Assembly (NCBI GenBank): GCA_038230775.1
Contig: JBBRMQ010000242.1
Span: 1 to 6,480, forward strand
Source of the DNA: JBBRMQ01 sp038230775
GTDB lineage: Bacteria > Acidobacteriota > Thermoanaerobaculia > Gp7-AA8
Length of the DNA: 6,480 nt
Reading direction: 5' to 3'
In this document: in pieces, positions 5,661-6,480 of the stretch
How positions within the stretch are numbered: position 1 is the stretch's first letter
Layout: each line of letters begins with the position of its first letter
The notes under the pieces: generated by a model
Seen by the model: only the letters and a program-made list of their open reading frames with translations
What the model was told of the DNA's origin: nothing
Databases searched by the model: none
Program-made: the position numbers and the translations under genes

Positions 5661-6092
5661 GTGGACACTTTGCCGTTCCGCAGACCCGCCGATTACTACT
5701 CAGCCCCCCTCGAAGAGGTCAAACCCATCTTTCCGCGATGGGTTCCCTTTGGTTGCGGCACAGCGGCGATCGTTCTCATCATTGGACTGGTGGGGATTGC
5801 GGCGGGGATTTCCAGCGGGGCGTTCGGCGAAGTGTTCGACATGGTCTTCTCGTCGATGCAGGGCGAAGTCGACAAGATGATGACCGCGGACGTGAAGCCG
5901 CCGCAGAAGGCCGCCTTCGACGCCGAGATGAAGAGGATGCGCGACGCAATCCGCTCCAGCCGCTTGAAGATGGAGAACCTGCAGCCGCTCATGCGGACGA
6001 TGCGCGACGTGATCTCCGACGAGCGCGTCACGCCGCCGGAAGTCGACCAGCTGACGCGCGAAGTACACGCCATCAACGCCTCGATCAAATGA
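5661..6092 (+). CDS. Small membrane-anchored helical protein upstream of uvrB, function unknown
   Basis: Protein of 143 residues if it starts at GTG 5661 (MDTLPFRRPADYYSAPLEEV). I do not recognise a family. Residues 1-29 are polar and proline-containing. Residues ~31-52 form one membrane helix (CGTAAIVLIIGLVGIAAGIS). The rest is predicted helical, rich in Met, Lys, Arg and Glu (GEVFDMVFSSMQGEVDKMM, then FDAEMKRMRDAIRSSRLKME), with coiled-coil-like spacing, and ends in PPEVDQLTREVHAINASIK. An in-frame ATG at 5571 would overlap the divergent regulator gene and add 30 residues of unlikely sequence, so the GTG is preferred; the exact start is uncertain and no Shine-Dalgarno is visible. The stop overlaps the uvrB start (ATGA). 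Co-translation with a cytoplasmic repair protein may reflect expression economy rather than shared function. Confidence 0.78.
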   Translation: MDTLPFRRPADYYSAPLEEVKPIFPRWVPFGCGTAAIVLIIGLVGIAAGISSGAFGEVFDMVFSSMQGEVDKMMTADVKPPQKAAFDAEMKRMRDAIRSSRLKMENLQPLMRTMRDVISDERVTPPEVDQLTREVHAINASIK

Positions 6093-6480
6093 GCCAGTTC
6101 AAACTCGTCTCCCCATTCGAGCCGCAGGGCGATCAGCCGCAGGCCATCGCGGAGCTCACGGCATCCGTCCGCGCCGGCACGCGCGACCAGGTCCTGCTCG
6201 GCGTCACCGGATCGGGGAAGACATTCACCGTAGCCAAAGTCGTCGAGACGATCAACCGGCCGACGCTCGTGCTCAGTCACAACAAGACGCTCGCCGCGCA
6301 GCTCTACCAGGAGTTCAAGAACTTCTTTCCCGAGAATCGCGTCGAGTACTTCGTCTCGTACTACGACTACTACCAGCCCGAGGCTTACGTACCCCAGACG
6401 GATACGTTTATCGAAAAGGACTCCTCGGTTAACGAAGAGGTGGAACGGCTGCGGCACTCAGCGACGAATGCCCTGCTCAC
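6089..6480 (+). CDS. uvrB: UvrABC nucleotide excision repair subunit B (3' end beyond the window)
   Basis: UvrB is the damage-verifying helicase-like subunit of nucleotide excision repair. It is loaded by UvrA, clamps one strand with a beta-hairpin and recruits UvrC for incision. The visible 130 residues match the conserved N-terminus: FKLVSPFEPQGDQPQAI (4-20), Walker A GVTGSGKT (38-45) with Lys44, LVLSHNKTLAAQLYQEFK (60-77), and the signature hairpin region beginning YYDYYQPEAYVPQTD (91-105) and running through the IEKDSSVNEEVERLRHSAT block (108-126). The aromatic hairpin residues that probe damaged DNA are present. The later helicase motifs and the UvrC-binding C-terminus lie outside the window. 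The start ATG overlaps the preceding stop (ATGA) and has no Shine-Dalgarno sequence, so translation likely depends on the upstream gene. Confidence 0.98.
   Translation, partial: MSQFKLVSPFEPQGDQPQAIAELTASVRAGTRDQVLLGVTGSGKTFTVAKVVETINRPTLVLSHNKTLAAQLYQEFKNFFPENRVEYFVSYYDYYQPEAYVPQTDTFIEKDSSVNEEVERLRHSATNALL

Noticed and set aside
5696..6457. Long minus-strand open frame opposite the small membrane protein and uvrB
   Set aside because: It covers the highly conserved uvrB N-terminus on the other strand and shows no domain of its own.
1..6480. A wholly new defence or mobile system
   Set aside because: The genes are ordinary signalling, wall-synthesis and repair families plus small unknowns, with uniform composition and no nuclease, toxin or recombinase signature.

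Overview
The window looks like chromosomal DNA from a GC-rich, free-living bacterium with a peptidoglycan wall. Codon style, sparse Shine-Dalgarno signals and a module resembling those attached to DUF4388 would fit Acidobacteriota or a myxobacterial-type lineage. That assignment is only a guess: no rRNA or other lineage marker is present. There is no integrase, transposase, CRISPR array, tRNA or rRNA gene, and base composition looks even throughout.

Layout: eight genes form four two-gene units in alternating orientation. Unit A (minus, 1-1347) is a small protein with a C-terminal winged-helix-like module, coupled to a soluble PAS histidine kinase that runs off the left edge. Unit B (plus, 1374-4420) is a class A penicillin-binding protein (PBP1A type), coupled to an ICMT-family membrane methyltransferase. 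Unit C (minus, 4553-5589) is a single-domain response regulator, coupled to a membrane-anchored protein of unknown function. Unit D (plus, 5661-6480) is a small membrane-anchored helical protein, coupled to uvrB, which runs off the right edge.

All four same-strand junctions are the same ATGA stop/start overlap, so translational coupling is the dominant arrangement. The starts show little or no Shine-Dalgarno sequence. The two divergent junctions (1348-1373 and 5590-5660) each contain a small AT-rich island with overlapping -10-like hexamers on both strands. The one convergent junction (4421-4552) holds a large imperfect palindrome of REP/BIME type, with strong GC hairpins that may also end transcription from both sides.

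Functionally the window combines two signalling units (A and C), a cell-envelope unit (B) and a DNA-repair unit (D). I see no clear new defence, mobile or biosynthetic system. The more interesting points are the gene pairings, the three unassigned proteins and the palindromic repeat.
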